A DNA stretch of 64,000 bases from Pseudophaeobacter leonis (lineage in GTDB: Bacteria > Pseudomonadota > Alphaproteobacteria > Rhodobacterales > Rhodobacteraceae): assembly GCF_002087335.1 (NCBI RefSeq), contig NZ_MWVJ01000007.1, positions 1 through 64,000 of the forward strand, given 5' to 3'. Made by a program: the position numbers and the translations under genes. The stretch's first letter is position 1; every line of letters begins with the position of its first letter. Under the pieces are notes generated by a model. It did not search any database. It had not been told where the DNA came from and saw nothing but the letters and a program-made list of their open reading frames with translations. This document shows positions 9,533-18,435 of the stretch, piece by piece.

Positions 9533-10647
9533 TTAAAATCCGCGCAATTGCGCAACAACGCCCGCGTGATAACCGTAGTCACCCAGCCATTCGGCCGCGA
9601 CCCGGGCGCGTTTCATATAAAACCCCATATCAAAGGCATCCGTCATGCCCATGCCGCCATGCATCTGCACACCTTCCTGCACCGCCTTTTGCGCGGTATC
9701 CGTGGCGCGCGCCTTTGCCACCGACACAGCAAGCGTCGCAGTGTCTGGCGCGGTATCTAGAATACGGCCCGCATTCAAAACGGCAGAATGGGTCAGCTCG
9801 ATTTCACACCAAAGATGCGCCGCCCGATGCTGCAGGGCCTGAAAACTGCCGATGGTGACGCCAAACTGTTTGCGCTCTTTCAGATAGTCGGTTGTTTGGG
9901 CAAAGGCCGCCTCTGAAAGGCCGATTGTCTCGGCCGCAAGGGCGGCTTGCCCGGCCTCCAGCGCTGGCTTTAGCAGATCATAGCCTGACCCGGCCGCGCC
10001 AAGAAGGGCGTCGCCCGACAGTTCTACGTTGTCAAAAACCAAATCCGCAGCGTCGCGACTGTCAATCATCTCCAGCGGCGTTTTCTCTAGCCCTTTGGTC
10101 GTGTTGGCGAGATCGAACAGGCAGAGCCCCTCGTCGCTTTTGGCCAGAACCAGAATTCGCTCCGCGTCGCAGCCATCTATGACAAAACGCTTTTTCCCAT
10201 TGAGGATGTAGCCGTTGCCACGTTTTTCCGCCGTGAGCTCAACATTTTCTGGAGAAAATTTCGCGCTCTCGTCCAGGGCCAGCGCATAGGTCAGCTCGCC
10301 TGCGGCAATCTCTTTCAGTTTGCCATTTGAGCTGGGATCCTTCAGCTGTCGCAGCAGCGTTGCGGCCATAACGGCGGTGCTCAGAAACGGGCTGACCGTC
10401 AGGTTGCGTCCCATTTCGCGCGCCAGCACATGGGCCGCCGCATGGCCCATGTCGGAGCCGTCAGCCTCCTCGGGGACAAGCACGCCGGCCCATCCGGCAG
10501 CGGCCATTTCCTGCCAAAGCGCGGGGTCTGAGCGCTTTCCCGCATCCCGCTCTCACGCAGTCGGGAGACTGGCGCGGATTTTGCGAGGAAACCACTGGCG
10601 GCCTCGGACAACAGGATTTCTTCTTCTGTTTGAATGAGTTTTGCCAT
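9533..10647 (-). CDS. Acyl-CoA dehydrogenase, short subunit type, frame broken by one missing base
   Basis: A 371-residue acyl-CoA dehydrogenase once one base is restored near 10530: the first frame ends RESAQTPRF, and adding a G gives RESAQDPALWQEMAAAGWAG and runs into the rest of the protein. C-terminal motifs include ERKQFGVTIGSFQALQHRAA and GVQMHGGMGMTDAFDMG. The Y/I-E-G-T motif that carries the catalytic glutamate in most dehydrogenases is absent from its C-terminus, whereas the adjacent upstream paralogue has it. This is the pattern of two-subunit (alpha2beta2) FadE enzymes. It starts 3 bp after the restored stop of the paralogue, so they are co-expressed. Confidence 0.85.
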
Positions 10648-10650
10648 GTT

Positions 10651-11828
10651 TCATATCCCGGAAGGTTCAAAATGCGACGGCTAATGATCGAGAGCATGAC
10701 CTCTGAAGTGCCGCCTTCGATCGAATTTGCCTTGGTTCGGAGCCAGGAAGAGGCAGGTGTGTCCTGCCAGGTCAGCGCGTTCGAGCCTTCTGCGGCCATG
10801 ACCAGTTCCAGACGCTGCTTGTTCAGCTCTGTGCCCATGTATTTCAACATAGCAGAGGCATCCCCAACACCCTGTCCGCCTTCGGACTGATCCTTATAGC
10901 GCTCCAATGTCATCTCAAGGGCCAGGGTGTCGACCTCGGCGCGCATGGCATCACCTCGCAAAACAGGGTCGCTCAGCCCGGTTTCGCTTTCAGACAGCAC
11001 AGCGCCAAGAGAGCGCCCGGATACCATGACGTTGGCGCCATTGCTGATCATCTCGCGCTCATGGGTCAGCAGGTATTTTGCCACGTCCCAGCCGCGGTTG
11101 ACGGTGCCGACCACCTGGTGTTTCGGAACCTCGACATCCTCAAAGAATGTTTCGCAAAACGGCGACGATCCAGAGATCAGCCGGATCGGTTGCGTGCTGA
11201 TACCTTTGGTCCGCATATCCATGAGAACAAAGGAAATACCCAGATGTTTCTTGGCCTCCCGGTCGGTTCTGAGCAGCGCAAAGATCCAGTCGGCCTTATC
11301 CGCATAGGATGTCCAGATCTTTTGCCCAAAGACCAGCCAGGTGTCGCCCTGATCAGCCGCATGGGTCTGAACCCCGGCCAGATCTGAACCGGCTCCTGGC
11401 TCTGAATAGCCCTGACACCAGCGGATTTCACCACGTGCGATGGGCGGCAGAAAGTGCAGCTTTTGCTCTTCGCAACCAAATTTCAGCAAGGCAGGCCCAA
11501 GCATCCAGATGCCAAAACTGTCCAGAGGCGAGCGGGCCCCAAGGGCCTGCATCTCTTCTTTCAGGATCTTGTCTTCATCTCGCGTCAGGCCCGCGCCACC
11601 ATAGGCCTTAGGCCAGGTCGGCACGGTCAGCCCACGCGCGGCACAGCGCTCTAGCCAGATCTTCTGCGCCTCACAGCTAAAGACCCAAGACGTGCCGCCC
11701 CAACAAATCGCATCCTCGCCGCTGGCGCCATCACGCATCTCAGGCGGGCAGTTTGCTTCCAGCCAGTCGCGAATCTCGCGCCTAAAGCCAGCGCCACCAG
11801 TTTCTCTTTCAACTTCAGCCGTGGTCAT
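10651..11828 (-). CDS. Acyl-CoA dehydrogenase, catalytic subunit type, stop codon displaced by one missing base
   Basis: A 392-residue acyl-CoA dehydrogenase. The flavin/substrate motifs are WCQGYSEPGAGSDLAG and QKIWTSYADKADW, and the C-terminal ANSIEGGTSEV holds the predicted catalytic base. As read, the frame continues for 64 junk residues (to 10461) into the next gene. The family ends just after the LNLPG sequence seen here, and one added G near 10658 creates LPGI followed by TGA at 10651-10653, three bases before the next start. It heads the minus-strand catabolic block and would oxidise an acyl-CoA, passing electrons to ETF. Confidence 0.86.
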
Positions 11829-11990
11829 GCTCTCTCCTCATCACCGATGCCCAGAGCCTCCCATGGCGTCTAGCGGTTTCACCATGCAGAATTACATTTC
11901 GCTATTGCATTGACAACGCTGTGGAGCGGCAGAAGACTTTACGTAATTTTGGAAACACTCGGCTGCCAGCGCGCTGCCAGGAGGGCAAAA

Positions 11991-12986
11991 ATGAAATCAA
12001 TGTTGAGCACCGCCGCGGGTGGACCTGAGACACTGGTCTGGACAGACATGCCCGACCTCAGCCCCGGTAAGGGAGAGCTCCTGGTCGAGATCCGCGCCGC
12101 TGGCGTCAACTTTCCCGATACTTTGATTATTCGTGATCTGTACCAGATTATACCCCAGCGTCCCTTTGCGCCCGGCGGCGAGATATCCGGCGTGGTCACA
12201 GCACTGGGTGAAGGCGTCAAAGGCTTTCAGATAGGGGACCGGGTTCTTGCCCTTACCGGGCATGGCGGCTTTGCCACGCAGATCTGCATCCCGGCAGCGC
12301 AAGCGACTAAATTCCCGGAAGAAATGCCCTTTGAGGATGCGGCTGGCTTTGTGTTTACATATGGCACATCCTACCACGCCCTAAAGGACCGGGCACAGAT
12401 TCAGCCCGGAGAAACCCTATTGGTTTTGGGAGCTGCCGGCGGGGTTGGCGCCGCTGCAATTGAGCTGGCAAAATCCATGGGCGCACGGGTCATTGCAGCC
12501 GTGTCTTCGCAGGAAAAGGCCGCGTTCTGTCACGCGCTCGGGGCCGACGAAACGCTGGTCTATAGCCGGGACATGGATAAGGAGGACCAAAAGGAATTTT
12601 CTAAAAATATCAAATCCCTGACCAGCAAGGATGGCGTAGATGTCGTCTATGACGGCGTTGGCGGAGCGTATGCCGAACCGGCGCTTCGCGCGATGGCCTG
12701 GCTGGGTCGCTACCTGGTCATCGGGTTTCCCGCCGGCATTCCTGAAATCCCGCTCAATCTGCCTCTGCTAAAGGGCTGCGACATTCGTGGGGTGTTCTGG
12801 GGCGCCTCGGTGTTTCGGGATCCCAAGAGTCATGCGACGAATATGGCAGAGCTTCAGGCGCTCTATGCCAGCGGCAAGATCAAGCCGCCGATCTCTGAGG
12901 TTCTTGCTATGACAGAGGCGCCAAAAGCGCTCGAGATGATGCAGGACAGGCGCGTTCTGGGCAAGGTTGTGCTGACCAACAGCTGA
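11991..12986 (+). CDS. NADPH:quinone oxidoreductase family protein (zinc-independent MDR)
   Basis: A 331-residue medium-chain reductase. It has the GroES-like N-terminal domain with AAGVNFPDTLIIRDLYQ and GGEISGVVTALGEGV, and a Rossmann domain with the nucleotide-binding motif LGAAGGVGAAAIELAKSMGA. No zinc-ligand cysteine pattern is present, as expected for quinone oxidoreductases. The start at 11991 is chosen over 11910 because AGGAGGG lies seven bases upstream. It is transcribed divergently from the acyl-CoA dehydrogenase block, and the 162 bp gap must hold both promoters. In the family, substrates are quinones or enoyl/acryloyl groups; the divergent location hints at an enoyl-CoA-related role. 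Confidence 0.88.
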   Translation: MKSMLSTAAGGPETLVWTDMPDLSPGKGELLVEIRAAGVNFPDTLIIRDLYQIIPQRPFAPGGEISGVVTALGEGVKGFQIGDRVLALTGHGGFATQICIPAAQATKFPEEMPFEDAAGFVFTYGTSYHALKDRAQIQPGETLLVLGAAGGVGAAAIELAKSMGARVIAAVSSQEKAAFCHALGADETLVYSRDMDKEDQKEFSKNIKSLTSKDGVDVVYDGVGGAYAEPALRAMAWLGRYLVIGFPAGIPEIPLNLPLLKGCDIRGVFWGASVFRDPKSHATNMAELQALYASGKIKPPISEVLAMTEAPKALEMMQDRRVLGKVVLTNS

Positions 12987-13063
12987 ACCCAGGAAGGATG
13001 CAGGGGCAAATCCGCCTCCCTCTGATAATTTTACGTGAGAAAATAGCAACATGCGGCACAGGA

Positions 13064-13093
13064 AAAGCCTTGGCATATAAAGCCTTGGCATAT
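13064..13093. repeat. Perfect 15 bp tandem duplication upstream of aroQ
   Basis: AAAGCCTTGGCATAT occurs twice back to back, ending 49 bp before the aroQ start. Each copy contains a TTGGCA element resembling a -35 box, so the duplication may double or shift a promoter element. It could also be simple slippage. Confidence 0.75.
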
Positions 13094-13142
13094 TCTGTGC
13101 AAATGTCCTATTTCGTCATAAGCTTGAATCGAGGGGGATGCG

Positions 13143-13607
13143 ATGCAGAGCATATTGATACTGAACGGACCAAATCTGAACCTTTTGGGCACACGCCAGC
13201 CCGAGGTCTATGGGCGCGAAACGCTCGCAATGGTCGAGCAGTTGTGCATAGACCATGCTGTGAAAGCTGGTCTGACAGCCCATTGTCTTCAGTCCAACCA
13301 CGAAGGGGCTTTGCTTGACGCGATCCACGCGGCCCGTGGCGTGCATGCTGGTATCATTCTGAATGCGGGTGCCTTTACCCATACCTCTGTTGCTCTGATG
13401 GATGCCATTTTTTCTGTCGAGGTGCCAACGGTTGAGGTGCATCTGTCCAACATTCATGCGCGCGAAGAGTTTCGCCACAAATCCTACATTTCGCGTGCTG
13501 CCCTGGGGCAAATCTGTGGCTTTGGCAGTCAGGGATATCTGATGGCGATTGATGCCCTGGCCGCTACATTGCTTCCTAAAGAGACACAGCTTCAGGACGC
13601 AAGGTAA
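13143..13607 (+). CDS. aroQ: Type II 3-dehydroquinate dehydratase
   Basis: A 154-residue class II dehydroquinase that dehydrates 3-dehydroquinate to 3-dehydroshikimate in the shikimate pathway. It has the N-terminal [14 protein letters not shown], the catalytic Tyr at residue 23 on the mobile loop, the Asn/His region NAGAFTHTS, and [14 protein letters not shown] with the catalytic His. The length is slightly above the usual 145-150. A purine-rich CGAGGGGG sequence precedes the ATG. The stop TAA overlaps the ATG of the following LuxR-type gene by one base, so the two genes are translationally coupled. Confidence 0.95.
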   Translation: MQSILILNGPNLNLLGTRQPEVYGRETLAMVEQLCIDHAVKAGLTAHCLQSNHEGALLDAIHAARGVHAGIILNAGAFTHTSVALMDAIFSVEVPTVEVHLSNIHAREEFRHKSYISRAALGQICGFGSQGYLMAIDALAATLLPKETQLQDAR

Positions 13608-14362
13608 TGACAATGCTGGATTATCTCCACTTTGTTTCCGGAGCAAAAAGCCTCGAAGAGCTGTGGCATACCCATGTTTTGAAGATGGCCGACTTTGGCT
13701 TTGACCGCTTAATGTACGGCTACACCCGCTTTAAGACCGAGACCTCACTGGGGGAGCCGGATGATTTTGTCATTATGACCAATCACAATCCGGAATATGT
13801 GAACGGATTTTTGAACCAGGGGCTCTATCGCAATGCGCCAATGGTCCGCTGGGCGCTGGAGAACGAGGGCGCCGGCAGCTGGCAGATGATTCAGGAAATG
13901 GATGACGGTGGCGCCCTTAGCTCTCAGGCGAAACAGGTCATGGATTTCAATCAGCGTATGCAGATGACTGCTGGCTATACCGTCAGCTTTTTCTCGGCCT
14001 CTAAACGCTACAAGGGCGCTATCTCTCTTGGGGGTAAGGCTGGAAGCACCCAAAAAGAGATTGATGCGCTGTGGAAAGAGCATGGTGAAGACATTATTTT
14101 GATGAATAATGTGGTGCACCTCAAGATCCTGACCCTGCCCTATGAGCCACCAAATCGCAGCCTGACGTCCCGTCAGCGCGAAGCTTTGCAATGGGTTGGA
14201 GATGGTAAGACCACCCAGGATATCGCCCTTCTTATGGGGCTTACGTCGGCCACTGTCGAGAAACACCTGCGTTTGGCGCGGGTGTCATTGTCGGTGGATA
14301 CCTCAGCCCAGGCGGTGCTCAAAGCCGCGCTGCAAAACCAAATGTATGTTGTTGAATCCTGA
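13607..14362 (+). CDS. LuxR-type transcriptional regulator with autoinducer-binding domain (LuxR solo)
   Basis: A 251-residue protein with an N-terminal autoinducer-binding-like domain (about 5-165) and a C-terminal LuxR helix-turn-helix (about 185-245: LTSRQREALQWVGDGKTTQD, then SATVEKHLRLARVSL). In the ligand domain, the Asp-Pro pair that holds acyl-homoserine lactone in TraR/LuxR is replaced: the region reads YRNAP at residues 74-78. Trp82 and Trp92 remain. No luxI synthase lies in the window, so this is an orphan receptor. Its start overlaps the aroQ stop, an unusual pairing of a quorum-type regulator with a shikimate-pathway gene. Confidence 0.88.
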   Translation: MTMLDYLHFVSGAKSLEELWHTHVLKMADFGFDRLMYGYTRFKTETSLGEPDDFVIMTNHNPEYVNGFLNQGLYRNAPMVRWALENEGAGSWQMIQEMDDGGALSSQAKQVMDFNQRMQMTAGYTVSFFSASKRYKGAISLGGKAGSTQKEIDALWKEHGEDIILMNNVVHLKILTLPYEPPNRSLTSRQREALQWVGDGKTTQDIALLMGLTSATVEKHLRLARVSLSVDTSAQAVLKAALQNQMYVVES

Positions 14363-14625
14363 CCATGGTCAAAAATTTCAGCAATGAGATCTCCCTAAAA
14401 GATAAGGGATATCAAAACCCTAGCGAAAGCTAACCCAGGGTAAACTTTCGCCATTCGGGTATGGAAAACACTACTACACTCAATGCCTAATTTAAGGCAC
14501 ATTGTAGGAGTTCCGTGAGTGGTGGCTTTGGCCTAGGAACTTTGGGAAACGATCCTTGCAATTTCAAGGCTCTCGGACCTGTTCGGTCGCTGGCGTGTAT
14601 TTATCCGCGTCAGGGCCGTTTTAAA

Positions 14626-14661
14626 GAGGGGCCCCATCCATCCCCATCTATGGGGCCTCTC
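14626..14661. terminator. GC-rich hairpin downstream of the luxR-type gene
   Basis: GAGGGGCCCCAT pairs with ATGGGGCCTCTC across a 12-base loop (one mismatch). There is no run of T after it on the plus strand, and only CTTTAAAA on the minus strand, so it is a weak intrinsic terminator or an RNA structural element. Confidence 0.4.
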
Positions 14662-14794
14662 GATTCGTCTCAGCTTTGCGACTATTGCGCGCATACCCGT
14701 GCTGCATCTTGTACAGCTTTGACAGGCCTTTGGTTCCCATTGAGCTGCCTAGTCCCCAGCCTGCCCCAAAACCTGTATCCGGCCTTCGCCACCA

Positions 14795-14823
14795 TAAAAA
14801 GGGCTGACGTTAAACGCCAGCCC
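14795..14823 (-). terminator. Rho-independent terminator of rpsB-tsf
   Basis: On the minus strand GGGCTGGCGTT pairs with AACGTCAGCCC with a very short loop and one mismatch, followed by TTTTTA. It lies 30 bp after the tsf stop and is a standard intrinsic terminator. Confidence 0.85.
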
Positions 14824-14853
14824 CCTTCAAAAACCACGCAATGTGAGTGCGCG

Positions 14854-15729
14854 TTAGCCTTGGCTAACCTTGGCAACTTCGGCTGCAAAGTCTTCTTTTT
14901 CAACTTCGATGCCTTCGCCAACTTCCAGACGCACAAAACCGGTGATGGTCGCGCCGGCTTCTTTGGCGGCCGCTTCAACGCTCAGGTCAGGGTTCACAAC
15001 GAACTGCTGGTTCAGCAAAGTGGATTCGGCGATGAATTTCTTCATGCGGCCAACGATCATCTTTTCGATGACTGCTTCTGGCTTGCCGGATTCGCGCGCG
15101 ATGTCCATCTGGACCTGCTTTTCTTTCTCGACAATCGCAGCGTCGAGGTCAGATTCGCTCAGCGCAGCTGGGTTCACAGCGGCAATATGCATTGCAACCT
15201 GCTTACCAAATGCCTCATCGCCACCGGTCATTGCGACCAGAACGCCAATTTTGCCCATGCCGGCAGTTGCAGCATTGTGCACGTAGGAGATGACGCTGTC
15301 GCCTTCCAGCGCAGCCATGCGGCGTACCGACATGTTTTCGCCAACAGTCGCGATTTTGCCAGTGATGACGTCCTCGACGGTCTTGCCACCCATATCCGCG
15401 GTTTTCAGCGCGGCGACATCAGCAACACCCAAGGCAACCTTGGCAATACCGCCAACCATTTCCTGGAATTCAGCGTTCTTGCCAACAAAATCGGTTTCCG
15501 AGTTGACCTCAACAGCAACGCCTTTGCCGCCGTCGACAACAACGGCCACCAGGCCTTCGGCCGCGGTACGGCCGGATTTTTTGGCAGCTTTGGCGAGGCC
15601 CTTGGTGCGCAGCCAGTCAACGGCGGCTTCCATGTCGCCATTGGTTTCGGTCAGCGCTTTTTTGGCGTCCATCATGCCGGCGCCGGTGGAGTCGCGCAGT
15701 TCTTTAACGAGTGCAGCTGTGATTGCCAT
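14854..15729 (-). CDS. tsf: Translation elongation factor Ts
   Basis: A 291-residue EF-Ts, the guanine-nucleotide exchange factor for EF-Tu. The N-terminal UBA-like segment [19 protein letters not shown] and the core signature [13 protein letters not shown] are intact; the C-terminal subdomain ends with [11 protein letters not shown]. Length is typical for alphaproteobacteria. It follows rpsB by 89 bp with a hairpin between them, the standard rpsB-tsf arrangement, and is followed by a strong terminator. Start has a GGAG-type ribosome site in the preceding AGGAGAGCCAAAG. Confidence 0.98.
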   Translation of the reverse strand: MAITAALVKELRDSTGAGMMDAKKALTETNGDMEAAVDWLRTKGLAKAAKKSGRTAAEGLVAVVVDGGKGVAVEVNSETDFVGKNAEFQEMVGGIAKVALGVADVAALKTADMGGKTVEDVITGKIATVGENMSVRRMAALEGDSVISYVHNAATAGMGKIGVLVAMTGGDEAFGKQVAMHIAAVNPAALSESDLDAAIVEKEKQVQMDIARESGKPEAVIEKMIVGRMKKFIAESTLLNQQFVVNPDLSVEAAAKEAGATITGFVRLEVGEGIEVEKEDFAAEVAKVSQG

Positions 15730-15759
15730 CTTTGGCTCTCCTCAAATCTAAACGGAATT

Positions 15760-15781
15760 GGGGCAGGTGATACCCTGCCCC
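15760..15781. other. Intercistronic hairpin between rpsB and tsf
   Basis: GGGGCAGG pairs perfectly with CCTGCCCC across a 6-base loop, in the 89 bp rpsB-tsf spacer. There is no T-run on either side, so it is more likely an attenuation or RNA-processing element than a full terminator; it could set the S2 to EF-Ts ratio. Confidence 0.55.
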
Positions 15782-15818
15782 ATATGTCAAACCTGTGACA
15801 GGTAGATTAGGCAGTTGC

Positions 15819-16574
15819 TTATTCAGCAACAGCTTCTTCTACCGGAGCGTCTTCCAGAGCGCCGAGGTCAACACCAGCAGCACCCAGCTGAGCGGACATG
15901 CCGTCCAGGGCTGCGCGGGCAACCAGGTCGCAATACAGGGTGATGGCGCGCGAGGCGTCGTCGTTGCCGGGGATGATGAAATCAACACCGTCCGGCGAGC
16001 AGTTGGTGTCGACGATGGCCACAACCGGGATGCCCAGTTTTTTGGCTTCGGCGATGGCCAGAGCTTCTTTTTTCACGTCGATGACGAAGAGCAGGTCAGG
16101 AACGCCGCCCATCTCGGCAATACCACCAAGCGAAGCCTGCAGCTTACCCTGGTCACGTTCCATGCCCAGACGCTCTTTCTTGGTGAGGCCTTCGGCGCCA
16201 CCTTCCAGTTTTTCGTCGATTTCGTTCAGACGCTTGATCGACTGGGAAACGGTTTTCCAGTTGGTCAAAGTGCCACCCAACCAGCGGTGGTTCATGTAAT
16301 ACTGTGCGGATTTCTCAGCAGCTTCGGCGATGGGGCCTGCGGCCTGACGCTTGGTGCCAACAAAAAGAACGCGGCCGCCTTTTGCGACAGTGTCACGCAC
16401 GATCTGCAGAGCCTGGTCCAGCATTGGGACGGTCTGGGTCAGATCCATGATGTGGATGCCGTTACGCGCACCATAGATATAGGGTGCCATGCGTGGGTTC
16501 CAGCGCTGTGTCTGGTGACCAAAGTGTACGCCTGCTTCCAGCAGCTGGCGCATGTTGAACTCGGGAAGAGCCAT
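15819..16574 (-). CDS. rpsB: 30S ribosomal protein S2
   Basis: A 251-residue S2 with family signatures [17 protein letters not shown] near the N-terminus and [20 protein letters not shown] in the middle, plus the [18 protein letters not shown] block. The acidic tail (APVEEAVAE) is usual in this group. S2 binds the small subunit late in assembly and contacts the Shine-Dalgarno region. It is the first gene of rpsB-tsf, with about 158 bp of upstream spacer shared with the 3' end of olsA. Confidence 0.98.
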   Translation of the reverse strand: MALPEFNMRQLLEAGVHFGHQTQRWNPRMAPYIYGARNGIHIMDLTQTVPMLDQALQIVRDTVAKGGRVLFVGTKRQAAGPIAEAAEKSAQYYMNHRWLGGTLTNWKTVSQSIKRLNEIDEKLEGGAEGLTKKERLGMERDQGKLQASLGGIAEMGGVPDLLFVIDVKKEALAIAEAKKLGIPVVAIVDTNCSPDGVDFIIPGNDDASRAITLYCDLVARAALDGMSAQLGAAGVDLGALEDAPVEEAVAE

Positions 16575-16732
16575 GCTTGTATTCCTTGTTTCCGGTTTCA
16601 GTCCTCGGTGGGGGTCTCAGAGCGGATGCTCCAACCGGCGGTCTGGTTAGGGATTTCTCCCCCAATCAGGCCAAACCCCACCTGCGGGTTTGATGGCGCG
16701 CGTATAAGTCAGGTTTTGGCCATCTGCAAGCG

Positions 16733-17560
16733 CTATTTACGCAAGAGCTGATGGCCCTGACGCACCCTGGCCTCACAGGCGGCCGCAAGCGCCTTGCGAT
16801 TGGCGAAATCAGCAACCCTGAGCGGCGCGTGATAGATCAGCTCCACCCTGCCCTGACGCCCGGAAGCCAGCGTTTTCAAAAGATGTGGTGCGAAGTCCAT
16901 ATCGCCCCACCAGCCATAAAACCGCTCTTCGCGCCCCAATGGCGCATGGAACACCACGGAAACCGGCTGGATATAGCTGATATCGCGCAAATGATCGCTA
17001 AAGAAGGCCGCAAAGAGCGTTGTTTTAAAGGGCAGCACGCGCAGCCCATCTGTTGAAGTGCCTTCCGGGAAAAACAACAGCTTGTGCCCCGCTTTCAGGC
17101 GGGCTTCGAACAGATCAGTCTGCTCTTTCGCACGCGCCGGATTGCGTTCGATAAAGACGGTGCCGGTGGCCCGTGCCAGCCAGCCAATGCCTGGCCAGGC
17201 CGCCACTTCGGCCTTTGAGACAAAATAAATCCGCTTCCTGGCATTCAGGGCAAAGATATCCAGCCAGGAGGTATGGTTTGCCACCACCGCTCCGCGTTGG
17301 CGCATCAGGCTGCCGCGGGTCGAGAACCCAATGCCCAACACCCGAAAGGCGTTGCGACAGACAAACTGGGTAATAAAAGGCGTAACAGGCCGGTGCAGCC
17401 CGCAGAAAGGACGTTCAAACAGGCGCACCAGCAGCAATAGGATCAGACCGCCAAAGACCAGGCCGCCAAGGACGCAGGCGCGCAAAACCACCAGCAGCCA
17501 GCCAAGGGCCGTGATGCGCAGCGGCTCGGGCGCTTTGCCTTCATTCCAGGTTGCAGACAT
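16733..17560 (-). CDS. olsA: Lyso-ornithine lipid O-acyltransferase (PlsC/OlsA-type)
   Basis: A 275-residue membrane acyltransferase. A hydrophobic segment spans about residues 17-47, followed by the PlsC catalytic motif N-H-T-S-W-L-D (H-x4-D) and the glycerophosphate-type motif FPEGTSTDGLR. The protein O-acylates lyso-ornithine lipid to ornithine lipid at the inner membrane; OlsA proteins can also act on lysophosphatidic acid. The assignment rests on the gene starting directly after the stop of an olsB-type gene with no spacer. Without that context it would be called a generic 1-acylglycerol-3-phosphate acyltransferase. Confidence 0.85.
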   Translation of the reverse strand: MSATWNEGKAPEPLRITALGWLLVVLRACVLGGLVFGGLILLLLVRLFERPFCGLHRPVTPFITQFVCRNAFRVLGIGFSTRGSLMRQRGAVVANHTSWLDIFALNARKRIYFVSKAEVAAWPGIGWLARATGTVFIERNPARAKEQTDLFEARLKAGHKLLFFPEGTSTDGLRVLPFKTTLFAAFFSDHLRDISYIQPVSVVFHAPLGREERFYGWWGDMDFAPHLLKTLASGRQGRVELIYHAPLRVADFANRKALAAACEARVRQGHQLLRK

Positions 17561-18328
17561 TTACCCCTGGCCCTCGATCTTGCTGCCGCTATAGATCCGC
17601 TTTTGGCGCGCCGTCATCTGCGCCGTATCCAGGATCATGCAGACGTCCGTTGTGTTGAAATCACGGTCAATATAGGCGCCATCGCCCACACGCCCGCCCA
17701 GCCGCAGATAGGCCTTGATCAGGGCAGGACAGTCAATCATCGCACGCCTGCGGTTTATCTTGTCTGGCGGCAAAAGATCCATGCGCTGATAGCACCGTGA
17801 GCGACAGAGCAGCTCTTGCGGGGCCAGATAATCCTGGCGCAACACGCTGAGCGGGCCTGCCAATGCCTCAAGATCTGTTCCGGCAAAACTGGCCACCCCA
17901 AAAAGCACCTCGATCTGATGCGTTTCTACATAGGCGCTCAGCCCGGACCACAGGTAAAACAGCGCCGTGCCGCCGCGATAATCCGGATGCACGCAGGACC
18001 GGCCAAGCTCTAGCAAGCGCCGACCAGAGCTGATCAGCGCGCCAAGGTCATATTCTGCCTCAGAGTAAAACCGCCCGGCCTTTTGGGCCTGATCGTTCCG
18101 CATCAGCCGGTATACGCCAATGACCCGGCCTGTCGCGGTCTCGGTGATCAGCATATGATCACAAAAGGCGTCAAACTGATCCTTTTCCAGCCCGGACTGA
18201 TGATCAACCAAAGCGCCATCAGCTCCCATCTCTTGGACAAAGACCTCATAGCGCAGGGCCTGCGCGGCCCGCAGATCAGAGTCGCTCTGCGCCAGAGAAA
18301 CTGTGAATTCTGATTGTGGATCAGCCAT
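17561..18328 (-). CDS. olsB: L-ornithine N-alpha-acyltransferase (OlsB-type GNAT)
   Basis: A 255-residue acyltransferase of the OlsB family, which transfers a 3-hydroxyacyl group from acyl carrier protein to ornithine. Recognisable parts are AAQALRYEVFVQEMGADG, DQFDAFCDHMLI, the core VIGVYRLMRNDQA, and ELGRSCVHPDYRGGTALFYL. It is immediately followed by the PlsC-type gene, matching the olsBA operon of Rhodobacterales. Ornithine lipids are phosphorus-free and rise under phosphate limitation in marine relatives; no Pho box was recognised upstream. Confidence 0.88.
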   Translation of the reverse strand: MADPQSEFTVSLAQSDSDLRAAQALRYEVFVQEMGADGALVDHQSGLEKDQFDAFCDHMLITETATGRVIGVYRLMRNDQAQKAGRFYSEAEYDLGALISSGRRLLELGRSCVHPDYRGGTALFYLWSGLSAYVETHQIEVLFGVASFAGTDLEALAGPLSVLRQDYLAPQELLCRSRCYQRMDLLPPDKINRRRAMIDCPALIKAYLRLGGRVGDGAYIDRDFNTTDVCMILDTAQMTARQKRIYSGSKIEGQG

Positions 18329-18435
18329 GTAGTGGGGCTTTCAAACTGCTTTTCCGGCTGCAGTTAGACTGGGACGGCGCCGATAGGCAAGGTTTTCGCA
18401 AAATTCTCTGGGCTTTCTTAACGATTCATAAACCG

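Larger units (their letters stand above)
14363..14853. other. Non-coding interval between luxR-type gene and tsf
   Basis: About 490 bp with no convincing gene. A long plus-strand frame starting at 14515 only continues through the antisense of tsf and is not real. The interval holds a GC-rich hairpin (14626-14661) and the tsf terminator (14795-14823); nothing else is recognised. A small RNA around the hairpin is possible but unsupported. Confidence 0.6.

Noticed and set aside
14515-15798. A 427-codon plus-strand open frame
   Set aside because: It is the antisense of tsf, which has clear EF-Ts signatures; the frame exists because of codon bias.
15795-16751. A 318-codon plus-strand open frame
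   Set aside because: Antisense of rpsB, which is unmistakable; no family resemblance.
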